From contig CAZHHM010000006.1 in NCBI GenBank assembly GCA_964532225.1, positions 13,304 through 77,303 of the forward strand: a stretch of 64,000 bases of DNA, read 5' to 3'. This DNA is from CAZHHM01 sp964532225. GTDB lineage: Bacteria; Margulisbacteria; WOR-1; JAKLHX01. The notes beneath the pieces are model-generated. The model saw only the letters and a list, made by a program, of their open reading frames with translations. It made no database searches and was not told the origin of the DNA. Each line of letters opens with the position of its first letter. Positions within the stretch are counted from its first letter, which is position 1. This document shows, piece after piece, positions 1 through 7,538 of this stretch. A program made the translations under genes and the position numbers.

Positions 1-300
1 GGCTCCGAGCTTTCTTGCTTCGCCAAGGAGCTCATAGGCCACAGGGTCTATCTCCCCGTGATGCTGTTCGGCAAAGACCCAGACGCCTTTATAGGCCGAG
101 AGGTCCTTTTTAGGGGCGGTCTTGGTAACGGTGATCTCGATGGCCTTGAATTTGCAGGTCCCTACGCAGGCGCCGCAAAGCGTACAGTTGTCGTTTATTA
201 CGGCCAGCTTGCCGTGCATCTCGATTGCGCCGAACGGACAGGCAGGGACGCAGAGCTTGCAGCCTTTGCACTGCTCGGCTATTACTCTAATGCCTTCCAT
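1..300 (-). CDS. etfA: Electron transfer flavoprotein alpha subunit with N-terminal ferredoxin domain (partial, C-terminus outside window)
   Basis: Only the first 100 codons are in the window and the gene runs off the left edge. They encode a bacterial 2x[4Fe-4S] ferredoxin domain: CKGCKLCVPAC near residues 11-21 and CTLCGACVGTC near residues 43-53. After it comes KGVWVFAEQHHGEIDPVAYELLGEARKLG (written here in two parts: KGVWVFAEQHHGEI and DPVAYELLGEARKLG), the usual first beta-alpha unit of ETF-alpha. ETF-alpha binds FAD and passes electrons from an acyl-CoA dehydrogenase. The ferredoxin extension is the architecture of CarE of the electron-bifurcating caffeyl-CoA reductase-Etf complex. The ATG overlaps the etfB stop (ATGA), so the two subunits are probably translationally coupled. 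Bifurcation itself is inference, since the FAD domains are not visible. Confidence 0.88.
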   Translation of the reverse strand, partial: MEGIRVIAEQCKGCKLCVPACPFGAIEMHGKLAVINDNCTLCGACVGTCKFKAIEITVTKTAPKKDLSAYKGVWVFAEQHHGEIDPVAYELLGEARKLGA

Positions 301-1082
301 CACAGCACCTTCAGTTCTTTAAGCTTATTGAACAGCTTCTCTGCCATTTCTTCCGGTTCTCCTTGCAGCATTTCCCCGTTGCCTTTTGCCGGCGGGGTGA
401 ATATCTTTACGACCTGGGTAGGGGAGCCTTTAAGTCCGCAATTCTCGGGATCAGCGCCTATCATCGCGGCCGTCCAAGACGGGACCTCTGCTTTTTTCGC
501 TCTCATCTGGCCCTTGAGTGAAGGCATCCTGGGCTCGTTTATCTGTTTTATCACCGTGACAGCCGCAGGAAGTGCTGTTTCAACCACTTCTTTTGAATCT
601 TCGCATTGTCTTGTAACTTTCAACTTGCAACCTTCAACCTCTAACTGCACGGCAAAAGTTACCTGGGGAATGTCGAGGAAAGTGGCAACTCCGGGGCCTA
701 CTTGAGCCGTGTCGCCGTCTATCGCCTGTTTCCCGAAAAGGATAAGGTCGAACTTTCCTATCTTTTTGATCGCCGTTGCCAGCGCGTATGAGGTCGCCCA
801 TGTATCGGCGCCCGCAAAGGCCCTGTCACTTACAAGCACCACTTCGTCGGCGCCCATGGCTACCGCGCTTTTCAAAGCTTCGGATGCCTGAGGAGGGCCC
901 ATAGTGATGACCGTGACCTTGCCTCCGTGCTTTTCTTTAAGGCGGATGGCTTCCTCGATAGCGTTCTCGTCAAAAGGATTGACGATGCTCTTTACGCCTT
1001 CGCGGATGAGCGTATTGGTCTTCGGGTCTATCTTAACGTCGGTCGTGTCAGGGACCTGTTTAATGCAAACTATTATGTCCAT
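300..1082 (-). CDS. etfB: Electron transfer flavoprotein beta subunit
   Basis: This 260-aa protein has the normal ETF-beta length. It opens with the typical MDIIVCIKQVPDTTDVKID and carries the nucleotide-binding signature DGDTAQVGP at residues 122-130. With EtfA it forms the soluble heterodimer that exchanges electrons with the acyl-CoA dehydrogenase encoded 2 nt upstream. Its stop overlaps the etfA start. Positions 610-638 are a tandem of four heptads (GTTGAAG, GTTGCAA, GTTGAAA, GTTACAA on the coding strand) encoding part of VEGCKLKVTR. The protein keeps normal length there, so this is a repeat-like tract in a conserved segment rather than an obvious insertion. Confidence 0.95.
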   Translation of the reverse strand: MDIIVCIKQVPDTTDVKIDPKTNTLIREGVKSIVNPFDENAIEEAIRLKEKHGGKVTVITMGPPQASEALKSAVAMGADEVVLVSDRAFAGADTWATSYALATAIKKIGKFDLILFGKQAIDGDTAQVGPGVATFLDIPQVTFAVQLEVEGCKLKVTRQCEDSKEVVETALPAAVTVIKQINEPRMPSLKGQMRAKKAEVPSWTAAMIGADPENCGLKGSPTQVVKIFTPPAKGNGEMLQGEPEEMAEKLFNKLKELKVL

Positions 1083-1084
1083 GG

Positions 1085-2242
1085 CTATTTCTTCGCGGCT
1101 GCTTCCTTGATGAGCTGCAGAGCGATGACGTTGCGCTGGATCTGGTTCGTTCCTTCGTATATCTGGCAGATCTTCGCGTCCCTCATCATCTTCTCGACAG
1201 GGTATTCCTTCATATAGCCGTACCCGCCGAAGATCTGTACCGCGTCAGTCGTTACCTTCATGGCCATATCGCTGGCGAACAGCTTGCACATCGCGCTGTC
1301 GCGGGAAATGTCGTCGGCTCCGGTGTCTATCGTCCTGGCTGCCGCGTAAACAAGGGCCCTTCCGGCCTCGATATTGGTCGCCATGTCGGCCAGCATGTGC
1401 TGGACGGCCTGTATCGACGAGATGGGTTTCCCGAACTGTACCCTCTGTCTTGAATAGGCGAGAGCTTCGTCAAGAGAGCCCTGGGCGATACCTACCGCCT
1501 GGGCGCCGATGCCGGGCCTTGTCCTGTCAAGCGTCTTCATCGCGACGATGAAGCCCTGGCCTTCTTTGCCGAGCATCTGGGATTTGTGCACCTTGCAGTC
1601 CTGGAAAACGAGCTCCCTGGTAGCTGAGCAGCGTATGCCCATCTTGTTCTCTTTTTTGCCGAAAGTGAAACCGGGCATACCTTTTTCAAGGATGAAAGCT
1701 GTCGCGCCGCGGCTTCCTTTTTTCTTGTCGGTCATGGCGATGACGGAATAGATCTCCGCTTCTCCGCCGTTGGTGATCCATTGCTTGGTGCCGTTCAGAA
1801 TGTAATAGTCGCCGTCCTTCTTTGCAGTCGTTTCAAGCCCGCCAGCGTCGGAACCCGCGTTCGCTTCGGTAAGACCGAAAGCGGCGAGCTTTTTGCCTGA
1901 CGCGATGGGGGGCATATATTTCTTTCTCTGTTCCTCGTTTCCGAACATGAGGATGGGGTAGGCGCCCAGGGCCGAGGCCGCGAACGTCACGCCGACACCG
2001 CCGCAGACCCTGCTTATCTCTTCGGTGGCAAGGCAGAACTCCATCGCTCCGCCGCCGAAACCGCCGAGCTCAGCCGGGATATAAAGGCCGCAAAGATCGG
2101 CCTCTCCGAATATCTTCATAAGGTCCCAGGGGAACTTGCCTTCTTCGTCCAGTTCCGCCCTGACCGGCTTTACTTTTTCTTCAGCTATCTTTCTGGCCAA
2201 GTCCCTTACCATCTTTTGTTCTTCAGTCAGCAGATAGTCCAT
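1085..2242 (-). CDS. Acyl-CoA dehydrogenase (short-chain/butyryl-CoA type)
   Basis: The 385-aa length and start (MDYLLTEEQKMVRDLARKIA) are those of the bacterial short-chain acyl-CoA dehydrogenase family. FAD-contact motifs are present (GLTEANAGSDAGG, KQWITNGG). The C-terminal IYEGTNQIQ holds the catalytic base, E363, at the position used by butyryl-CoA dehydrogenase. The enzyme interconverts acyl-CoA and trans-2-enoyl-CoA. It lies between fabH (6 nt upstream) and etfB (2 nt downstream), so its electron partner is almost certainly the adjacent EtfAB. Whether it works as an oxidase or as a bifurcating enoyl-CoA reductase cannot be read from sequence; the ferredoxin-fused EtfA favours the second. 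Confidence 0.93.
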   Translation of the reverse strand: MDYLLTEEQKMVRDLARKIAEEKVKPVRAELDEEGKFPWDLMKIFGEADLCGLYIPAELGGFGGGAMEFCLATEEISRVCGGVGVTFAASALGAYPILMFGNEEQRKKYMPPIASGKKLAAFGLTEANAGSDAGGLETTAKKDGDYYILNGTKQWITNGGEAEIYSVIAMTDKKKGSRGATAFILEKGMPGFTFGKKENKMGIRCSATRELVFQDCKVHKSQMLGKEGQGFIVAMKTLDRTRPGIGAQAVGIAQGSLDEALAYSRQRVQFGKPISSIQAVQHMLADMATNIEAGRALVYAAARTIDTGADDISRDSAMCKLFASDMAMKVTTDAVQIFGGYGYMKEYPVEKMMRDAKICQIYEGTNQIQRNVIALQLIKEAAAKK

Positions 2243-2248
2243 TTCCCC

Positions 2249-3226
2249 CTATACCTCCCATTTTAGAATATTCGCACCGCTCGTGAGGCCAGCCCCGAAG
2301 CCAATTAAGGCAATTATATCACCCTTTTTGACCTTGCCAGCGGCAACGGCCTCGTCGATCGCAATAGGTATCGAGCCCGCGGACGTGTTCCCGTAATTAT
2401 GCAGGTTCACGAAGAATTTTTCCTTCGGAAGCCCCAGTTTTTTTGACACATGGTCGATTATCCTGACATTGGCCTGGTGGGGAATGACAAGGTCTATCTT
2501 TTCGACGGGGATGCCCGCCTTTTTTGCCACATGAAGGAGCGACTCTTCCAGCGCCCTTACGGCGAACTTGAAGACCTCTTTCCCGTCCATATATATACAT
2601 CTTTCCTTTTCGGAGGCCGGTTTGGGGTTCCTTGAGCCGCCGCCCGGCATTGTGAGAGAATGTCTGCCTTTGCCTTCGCTGTATAAGTGGCTTGCCAGGA
2701 TCCCTTCGCCTGTTCTTGCTTCTTCAAGCACTACAGCGCCGGCGCCGTCGCCGAAAAGGATGCAGGTCCCCCTGTCGCTCCAGTCAAGGTATTTTGTCAA
2801 AGTATCGGAGCCTATCACGAGGGCCTTTTTGTACTTGCCCGAAGAGATGAAACTGGCTGCCGTCGTCAAAGCGAAATTGAAGCCCGAGCAGGCGGCGGAT
2901 ACGTCGAATGCCGCTGCGTTGTCAGCCCCTATAAGGTCCTGGATAATGCAGGATACCGAAGGGAAAAGAGTGTCGGGCGTGGTAGTTCCCGTGATTATCA
3001 GGTCAAGGTCTTTCGGGTCTATGCCGGCGCTCTTTAGCGCTTTCTGCGCGGCCTTGAGAGCGAGATCGGAGGTGGAGGTCTTCTCGTCGCTTACCCTTCT
3101 CTCCTTTATCCCTGTCCTTGTCCTTATCCACTCGTCGTTGGTCTCTACTGTCTTTGAAAGGTCCTCGTTGGTCACTATCTTTTCCGGCAGGGCGGAGCCG
3201 GTGCCCGTTATCTTAGCGCTTCTCAT
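2249..3226 (-). CDS. fabH: Beta-ketoacyl-ACP synthase III
   Basis: This 325-aa protein starts fatty acid synthesis by condensing an acyl-CoA with malonyl-ACP. The thiolase-fold triad is visible: Cys113 in DVSAACSGF, His in IPHQANVRI, and Asn in NYGNTSAGS. Length and start (MRSAKITGTGSALPEKIVTN) fit the family. Its ATG overlaps the plsX stop by 4 nt. The plsX-fabH pair is common, but here the next genes are an acyl-CoA dehydrogenase and ETF instead of fabD/fabG. Confidence 0.96.
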   Translation of the reverse strand: MRSAKITGTGSALPEKIVTNEDLSKTVETNDEWIRTRTGIKERRVSDEKTSTSDLALKAAQKALKSAGIDPKDLDLIITGTTTPDTLFPSVSCIIQDLIGADNAAAFDVSAACSGFNFALTTAASFISSGKYKKALVIGSDTLTKYLDWSDRGTCILFGDGAGAVVLEEARTGEGILASHLYSEGKGRHSLTMPGGGSRNPKPASEKERCIYMDGKEVFKFAVRALEESLLHVAKKAGIPVEKIDLVIPHQANVRIIDHVSKKLGLPKEKFFVNLHNYGNTSAGSIPIAIDEAVAAGKVKKGDIIALIGFGAGLTSGANILKWEV

Positions 3227-4200
3227 TCAATGATGCCTTTTGTGATGCTTTCAACGATGTTCTCCTTTACGGCCTCGTCGCAGACGCGCAGCGCGCTTGT
3301 TATGGCCTTGGCCTTTGCCCTTCCGTGGGCCTTGTAAACGATACCGTTAAGCCCGAGCAGAGGAGCTGCCCCGTGCTCGTCATAATCTATGCGCTTTGAC
3401 ATGCTCCTGAAGGCAGGCTTCAGCATGAGCGCTGCCGCGATCGAAATGACGTTCTTCTTAAGCTCTTCTTTCAGAAGCCCGAATATGAGGCTGCTGACCG
3501 ATTCCGACAGCTTGAGCACGGTGTTGCCCACAAAACCGTCGCAGACCACTACATCGACCTTGCCGTTAAGTATGTCCGCCGGTTCAACGAACCCGACGAA
3601 GCCGCGGCAGTGCTCCTTAAGGAGAGGATAGGTCTCCTGAACGAGCTCATTCCCTTTTTCAAGCTCTGTGCCTATGTTCAAAAGCCCCGTTTTAGGCGAC
3701 TTGATGTGCATTACATGTTCGGCGTACTGGGCTCCCATCTGACCGAACTGCATAAGGTGTTTTGATTTGCAGTCAACGTTCGCTCCCATATCAAGAAGGA
3801 GGACCTCTCCGCCCTTGGCCGTGGGGAATATGGTGGCTATGGCAGGGCGTTCGATCCCTTCGATCCTTCCCAGCTTGAAAAGAGAGGCCGCCATAAGAGC
3901 GCCTGTATTGCCGGCGGAAATGAAAGCGTCCGCCTCGCCTTTTTTCACGAGCTCGAGCCCTATGTTGATAGAGGAGTTCTTTTTCTGTTTGACCGCCTGC
4001 ACAGGGGGTTCGTGCATGCCGATCGATTCGTCGGCATGGACTATCTCAAAGCGGATATCGGGCCTTACCGCCTTTATTGCGTCCTTGTTGCCGACCAGAA
4101 CGGCGGAAATGCCGAGCTTTTTGTAAGCTTCTTCCGCGCCCTTGACTATCTCGAGCGGGGCATGGTCCCCGCCCATGGCGTCGAGTGCTATCCGCACCAA
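3223..4200 (-). CDS. plsX: Phosphate acyltransferase PlsX
   Basis: PlsX makes acyl-phosphate from acyl-ACP, the first step of the PlsX/PlsY route to phospholipids, at the inner face of the membrane. The 325-aa protein opens with the hallmark MVRIALDAMGGDHAP and keeps ISAGNTGALMAASLF and VVCDGFVGNTVLKLSE. The gene follows rpmF by 2 nt and overlaps fabH by 4 nt, the classic yceD-rpmF-plsX-fabH order, which couples lipid synthesis to ribosome production. Confidence 0.96.
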   Translation of the reverse strand: MVRIALDAMGGDHAPLEIVKGAEEAYKKLGISAVLVGNKDAIKAVRPDIRFEIVHADESIGMHEPPVQAVKQKKNSSINIGLELVKKGEADAFISAGNTGALMAASLFKLGRIEGIERPAIATIFPTAKGGEVLLLDMGANVDCKSKHLMQFGQMGAQYAEHVMHIKSPKTGLLNIGTELEKGNELVQETYPLLKEHCRGFVGFVEPADILNGKVDVVVCDGFVGNTVLKLSESVSSLIFGLLKEELKKNVISIAAALMLKPAFRSMSKRIDYDEHGAAPLLGLNGIVYKAHGRAKAKAITSALRVCDEAVKENIVESITKGIIE

Positions 4201-4202
4201 GG

Positions 4203-4412
4203 CTATTTCTCCTTTTTGCCTTTTTTCTCTGCCTTGTCAACTATCACGATGACCTGACGTCCCTGATAGCTGCCGCAGGCAAGGCATGCCCTGTGCGGAA
4301 GTGTGGGTTCGCCGCAAGACGGACATTTGGATATGTTGGTCGCTTTGATCTTCCATGTCGCCCTGCGTTTTCCCGTCCTTGTGTTACTGTGTCTTTTCTT
4401 GGGTACCGGCAT
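4203..4412 (-). CDS. rpmF: 50S ribosomal protein L32
   Basis: The 69-aa protein begins MPVPKKRHSNTRTGKRRA and carries the zinc-ribbon cysteines CPSC and CLAC, as in zinc-binding L32. The C-terminus has an extra lysine-rich tail. The start lies inside the upstream yceD-like gene, a 29-nt overlap, so translation of the two is likely coupled. Confidence 0.95.
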   Translation of the reverse strand: MPVPKKRHSNTRTGKRRATWKIKATNISKCPSCGEPTLPHRACLACGSYQGRQVIVIVDKAEKKGKKEK

Positions 4413-4899
4413 TTTTAAGAGCCTCCTTTAATTTTAATAGTCTCGGATCAATACTTTTTTCTTTTTTACCGCTTTCAAGTCCCGGACAGTCACTGTCACA
4501 GAGGACCTGTATCGGCGTTTCGGATATCAGGTACTGCCTGGCTATCTCGCTAAGGTCAATTGTCAGATCATCCGAAATAGGAACAATGATGTCCTCGTCC
4601 CCGATCTCGACCTCTTTTTCGTCTTCCCTTTCCTTTCCCCTTTCCCGGGAGAACCTCTCGTCAATAACAGCGGAAAAGGCGGACTCGAACTCCTTAAGGC
4701 AGCGGGCGCAGGCCAGTTTGACCGTTGCCTTCATCTTGCCTTTTGCCAGGAACAGCTCCCCGGCATTTATTATGTCCAGGGACATGTGGGCCGGGCCCGA
4801 CAGTGATATATCCTCCTGACCAAGGTCAACGTCGATATCACCGTCAAAATGGAGTTCCTTGCCGGTCTGCTGAAGGAGCTCGGTAAGATCAAGTCTCAC
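4384..4899 (-). CDS. yceD: YceD/DUF177 family protein (23S rRNA accumulation protein)
   Basis: The 171-aa protein has the DUF177 pattern: an acidic N-terminal half, a CARCLKEFE motif (CxxC around residues 74-77), and a late CDSDCPGL cysteine pair. The family is linked to 23S rRNA accumulation and is nearly always encoded before rpmF, as here. The start is GTG at 4899, chosen because a strong promoter (TTGACA, 18-nt spacer, TATAAT) ends only 6 nt before it. Any start further upstream would fall inside the promoter. The mRNA is therefore predicted to be leaderless. Confidence 0.88.
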   Translation of the reverse strand: MRLDLTELLQQTGKELHFDGDIDVDLGQEDISLSGPAHMSLDIINAGELFLAKGKMKATVKLACARCLKEFESAFSAVIDERFSRERGKEREDEKEVEIGDEDIIVPISDDLTIDLSEIARQYLISETPIQVLCDSDCPGLESGKKEKSIDPRLLKLKEALKNAGTQEKTQ

Positions 4900-4905
4900 T
4901 TAGTA

Positions 4906-4935
4906 ATTATAATGTAGCGGGAATAGGGGTGTCAA
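4906..4935 (-). promoter_or_regulatory. Sigma-70-type promoter of the yceD-rpmF-plsX-fabH operon, leaderless
   Basis: On the minus strand TTGACA (4935-4930), an 18-nt spacer and TATAAT (4911-4906) lead 6 nt later into the GTG start. The -35 box overlaps the stop codon of the preceding xer gene, so it doubles as gene end and promoter. Confidence 0.75.
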
Positions 4936-5831
4936 CGAAGCCGCCCTGCTGCTCTGGGGTGTGCCTTGTCATATACCGACTTCAGGCGCTCCTTGGTTAT
5001 ATGGGTATATATCTGTGTCGTTGACAGGCTGCTGTGGCCGAGAAGCTCCTGCACGGCCCGGAGGTCGGCCCCTCTTTCAAGGATATGGGTGGCAAAACTG
5101 TGACGCAGGCTGTGCGGGGTTATTTTCTTTGATATCCCGGCGGCCCTTACATAGCGCCGTATCAGCCTTTCGACCGAGCGGGAGGAAAGGCGGGTGCCGT
5201 TCCTGCCTATGAAAAGGGCTTTCTGCTCCTTCTTCGGGTTAAGCTTTGGTCTTCCGTTCCCGATATACCGGGACACGGCCGAAAGGGCGGCCGAACCGAT
5301 AAGGACTATCCTTTCCTTTGAGCCTTTGCCGGTGACCGGGACCTCCCCGTCGCTCCCTATATCATTACAATTTAGCCTGACAAGCTCGCTTACGCGCATG
5401 CCGGAGGCGTACAGGACCTCAAGCAAGGCCTTGTCCCGTGATCCCATAGGGGTGGCGGCGTCAGCGGCGGCCAGAAGGCGCTCGACCTCGTCATAATAAA
5501 GGAAGCTCGGCAGTTTTTTCTCTATCTTTGGTATCGAGACGGCTTTCCAGGGGCCCGTTCCCGAAAGCCCTTTCCTGGCCAGATAACGGTAAAAGGTCCT
5601 GAAGCAGGATATCTTGCGCGCGATCGATTTTCTTGACGCGCCGTTCTCTTCGAGCTGCATGATATACGACCTGGCAAGCGTCCTGGACATCCCGTCGAAC
5701 GAGCCGACGGAGCTTTTTTTCAGGAATGATGAAAGCTGTTTGAGGTCAAGGGCGTATCCGGCTATCGTGTGCGGGGACAGGTTCCTCTCTTTTTCAAGGA
5801 AGCCGGTAAAATCGGAGATCTCTTTCTGCAT
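4932..5831 (-). CDS. Tyrosine recombinase XerC/XerD
   Basis: This 299-aa site-specific recombinase has the Xer layout: an N-terminal SAM-like DNA-binding domain (residues 1-90) and a C-terminal catalytic domain. The full catalytic set is visible: R146 in SGMRVSEL, a lysine in VTGKGSKER, H240 and R243 in TPHSLRHSF, H266 in LLGHSSL, and the Y275 nucleophile in IYTH. It resolves chromosome dimers at dif, normally with FtsK. Sequence alone does not separate XerC, XerD and single-Xer types. Its ATG is 7 nt after the stop of the M15-like peptidase gene, so the two probably share a transcript. No phage or integron context is present. Confidence 0.92.
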   Translation of the reverse strand: MQKEISDFTGFLEKERNLSPHTIAGYALDLKQLSSFLKKSSVGSFDGMSRTLARSYIMQLEENGASRKSIARKISCFRTFYRYLARKGLSGTGPWKAVSIPKIEKKLPSFLYYDEVERLLAAADAATPMGSRDKALLEVLYASGMRVSELVRLNCNDIGSDGEVPVTGKGSKERIVLIGSAALSAVSRYIGNGRPKLNPKKEQKALFIGRNGTRLSSRSVERLIRRYVRAAGISKKITPHSLRHSFATHILERGADLRAVQELLGHSSLSTTQIYTHITKERLKSVYDKAHPRAAGRLR

Positions 5832-5838
5832 GGCGGGA

Positions 5839-6276
5839 TCAGGCCAGGCGGTGGCGGGCCCTGTGTTCGCCGGAAAGAGGATGTATCTTCCCGTTCTCTT
5901 TGATCCAGAGGTCTTTCGGTTCGTCCTTATCCAGCTGCCTGGTATCTATATGTAAAAGGCCTTCGGCAGGGTAGAAGCCGATCCCCCTGATCTCTGGTAC
6001 GGTCTCCGCGAAAAGGAAAAGGTCTTTAAGCTCGACCCCTTCGATGCTGATATGAGCGGCTTTTCCCATCCTGTGAGAGTTCTTTTTTGAAAGGTTGAGC
6101 TTTTCGCTGACATGGTCGCAGCGGTAAGCCTCGGAGATCTTCGGGACTTTGTTGAAGTGCGAAGTGATAGCTTCGAGAGCGCCTACAAGGCCCAGGTGAA
6201 CGCGCACCGCGCCTTTGCACCTGTCGCATCTGCAAATGAAATCGCGGGTGGAATAATGTTCGCTGATGTTGCCCAT
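5839..6276 (-). CDS. Peptidase M15-like (D-Ala-D-Ala carboxypeptidase / DUF882-type) domain protein
   Basis: This small protein (145 aa from the chosen start) resembles the single-domain M15 zinc peptidases: N-terminal FICRC, then SHRMGKAAH near residue 83 and GLLHIDTR near the C-terminus. These match the SxHxxGxAxD and HxD zinc motifs. The Asp ligand of the first motif appears as His (GKAAH), so activity is uncertain. No signal peptide is seen. The start at 6276 is favoured because a promoter (TTGCCC, 17-nt spacer, TAGAAT) ends 8 nt before it; the in-frame ATG at 6294 overlaps the -10 box. It is divergent from metK and precedes the Xer gene. Confidence 0.7.
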   Translation of the reverse strand: MGNISEHYSTRDFICRCDRCKGAVRVHLGLVGALEAITSHFNKVPKISEAYRCDHVSEKLNLSKKNSHRMGKAAHISIEGVELKDLFLFAETVPEIRGIGFYPAEGLLHIDTRQLDKDEPKDLWIKENGKIHPLSGEHRARHRLA

Positions 6277-6284
6277 CAAGACCA

Positions 6285-6313
6285 ATTCTATCATCAGTTG
6301 AGGTGGCGGGCAA
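6285..6313 (-). promoter_or_regulatory. Promoter of the M15-like peptidase / xer unit, leaderless
   Basis: On the minus strand TTGCCC, a 17-nt spacer and TAGAAT are followed 8 nt later by the ATG at 6276. No Shine-Dalgarno is possible in that space. Confidence 0.55.
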
Positions 6314-6327
6314 ACGTGATATATAAT
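6298..6327 (+). promoter_or_regulatory. metK promoter
   Basis: TTGAGG at 6298 and TATAAT at 6322-6327 are separated by 18 nt. The metK ATG follows at 6346 with CAGGAG as ribosome binding site. There is no room for a SAM riboswitch. The element overlaps the divergent peptidase promoter. Confidence 0.65.
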
Positions 6328-6345
6328 GAAAAACAGGAGAAAATA

Positions 6346-7536
6346 ATGACAAAAAGAAAACTGTTCACCTGCGAGTCCGTGACCGAAGGCCATCCAGACA
6401 AGATGTGCGACCAGATATCCGACGCTATTCTCGATTCAATACTCGAAAAGGACCCTGTCGGAAGGGTTGCCTGCGAAACTCTTGCCACGAACGGGCTTGT
6501 GATGGTAGCCGGAGAGATAACTACGGGAGCATACGTTGATATCGCAAATATCGCAAGGAACACGATAAAGGAGATCGGCTACACAAGCAGGGAGATAGGT
6601 TTTGACAGCGAGACCTGCGGGGTCATGGTCGCAATACAGGAACAGTCAAAGGACATCAAGCGCGGAGTGGACAAAGCGCTCGAGATCAGGGGCGGGGAGG
6701 TCGTGAAAGAGGACCTTGATGAGCTCGGTGCCGGCGACCAGGGCCTCATGTTCGGTTTTGCCTGCAACGAGACCCCCGAGCTTATGCCTATGCCGATCAG
6801 TCTCGCCCAGAAACTTTCAAAACGCATCGCTGAGGTGCGCAAGAACGGCACGATGGCCTATCTTAGGCCAGACGGCAAAAGCCAGGTCACAGTTGAGTAT
6901 GAAGGAAGCAAGCCTGTAAGGGTGGACAGCGTTCTTATCGCCGCTCAGCACAGCCCGGATGTCGACCCGAAGCAGATAGAGAAAGACGCGATCGAGAATA
7001 TCGTGAAAAAGATAGTCCCTGCCGAGCTCATGGACAAGAACACCAAGTTCTACGTTAACCCTACCGGAAGGTTCGTTATCGGAGGCCCGCAGGGAGATAC
7101 CGGTCTCACCGGAAGGAAAATAATCGTTGATACTTACGGCGGTTATGCAAGGCACGGAGGCGGAGCGTTCTCAGGCAAAGATCCGACAAAGGTGGACAGG
7201 AGCGCCAGCTATGCCGTCCGTTACGTCGCCAAGAACATAGTGGCTGCCGGGCTCGCCGACAAATGCGAGGTCCAGGTCGCCTATGCCATAGGAGTGGCAA
7301 AGCCGCTTTCGGTAATGGTCGACACATACGGTACAGGCAAGATATCGGACGAGCAGATCGAAAAACTTATTAACGAGCACTTCGATCTCAGACCCGGAAG
7401 GATAATCAAGAACCTTAACCTGAGAAGGCCGATATACAGACAGGTAGCCGCGTACGGCCATTTCGGCAGGCCAGACCTTGATCTTCCTTGGGAAAAGACG
7501 GACAAAGCAGCACAGCTGAAAAAAGCAGCTAAGTAG
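6346..7536 (+). CDS. metK: S-adenosylmethionine synthase
   Basis: MetK makes S-adenosylmethionine from methionine and ATP as a cytosolic tetramer. The 396-aa protein begins MTKRKLFTCESVTEGHPDK, whose GHPDK is the ATP/Mg motif. It contains the methionine/loop motif GAGDQGLMFG and the P-loop-like GGGAFSGKDPTKVDRS. The start at 6346 is set by a ribosome binding site (CAGGAG) 7 nt upstream and by family alignment; upstream in-frame codons overlap the divergent gene. It is monocistronic and converges with the glycosidase gene, leaving 2 nt between stops. Confidence 0.97.
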   Translation: MTKRKLFTCESVTEGHPDKMCDQISDAILDSILEKDPVGRVACETLATNGLVMVAGEITTGAYVDIANIARNTIKEIGYTSREIGFDSETCGVMVAIQEQSKDIKRGVDKALEIRGGEVVKEDLDELGAGDQGLMFGFACNETPELMPMPISLAQKLSKRIAEVRKNGTMAYLRPDGKSQVTVEYEGSKPVRVDSVLIAAQHSPDVDPKQIEKDAIENIVKKIVPAELMDKNTKFYVNPTGRFVIGGPQGDTGLTGRKIIVDTYGGYARHGGGAFSGKDPTKVDRSASYAVRYVAKNIVAAGLADKCEVQVAYAIGVAKPLSVMVDTYGTGKISDEQIEKLINEHFDLRPGRIIKNLNLRRPIYRQVAAYGHFGRPDLDLPWEKTDKAAQLKKAAK

Positions 7537-7538
7537 CT

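Noticed and set aside
610..638. Heptad array in etfB as an inserted repeat
   Set aside because: The encoded VEGCKLKVTR matches normal EtfB length and pattern, so insertion is not supported; the tract is mentioned only as repeat-like.
6298..6345. Possible SAM riboswitch before metK
   Set aside because: The promoter lies within 20-50 nt of the start, leaving no space for an aptamer.
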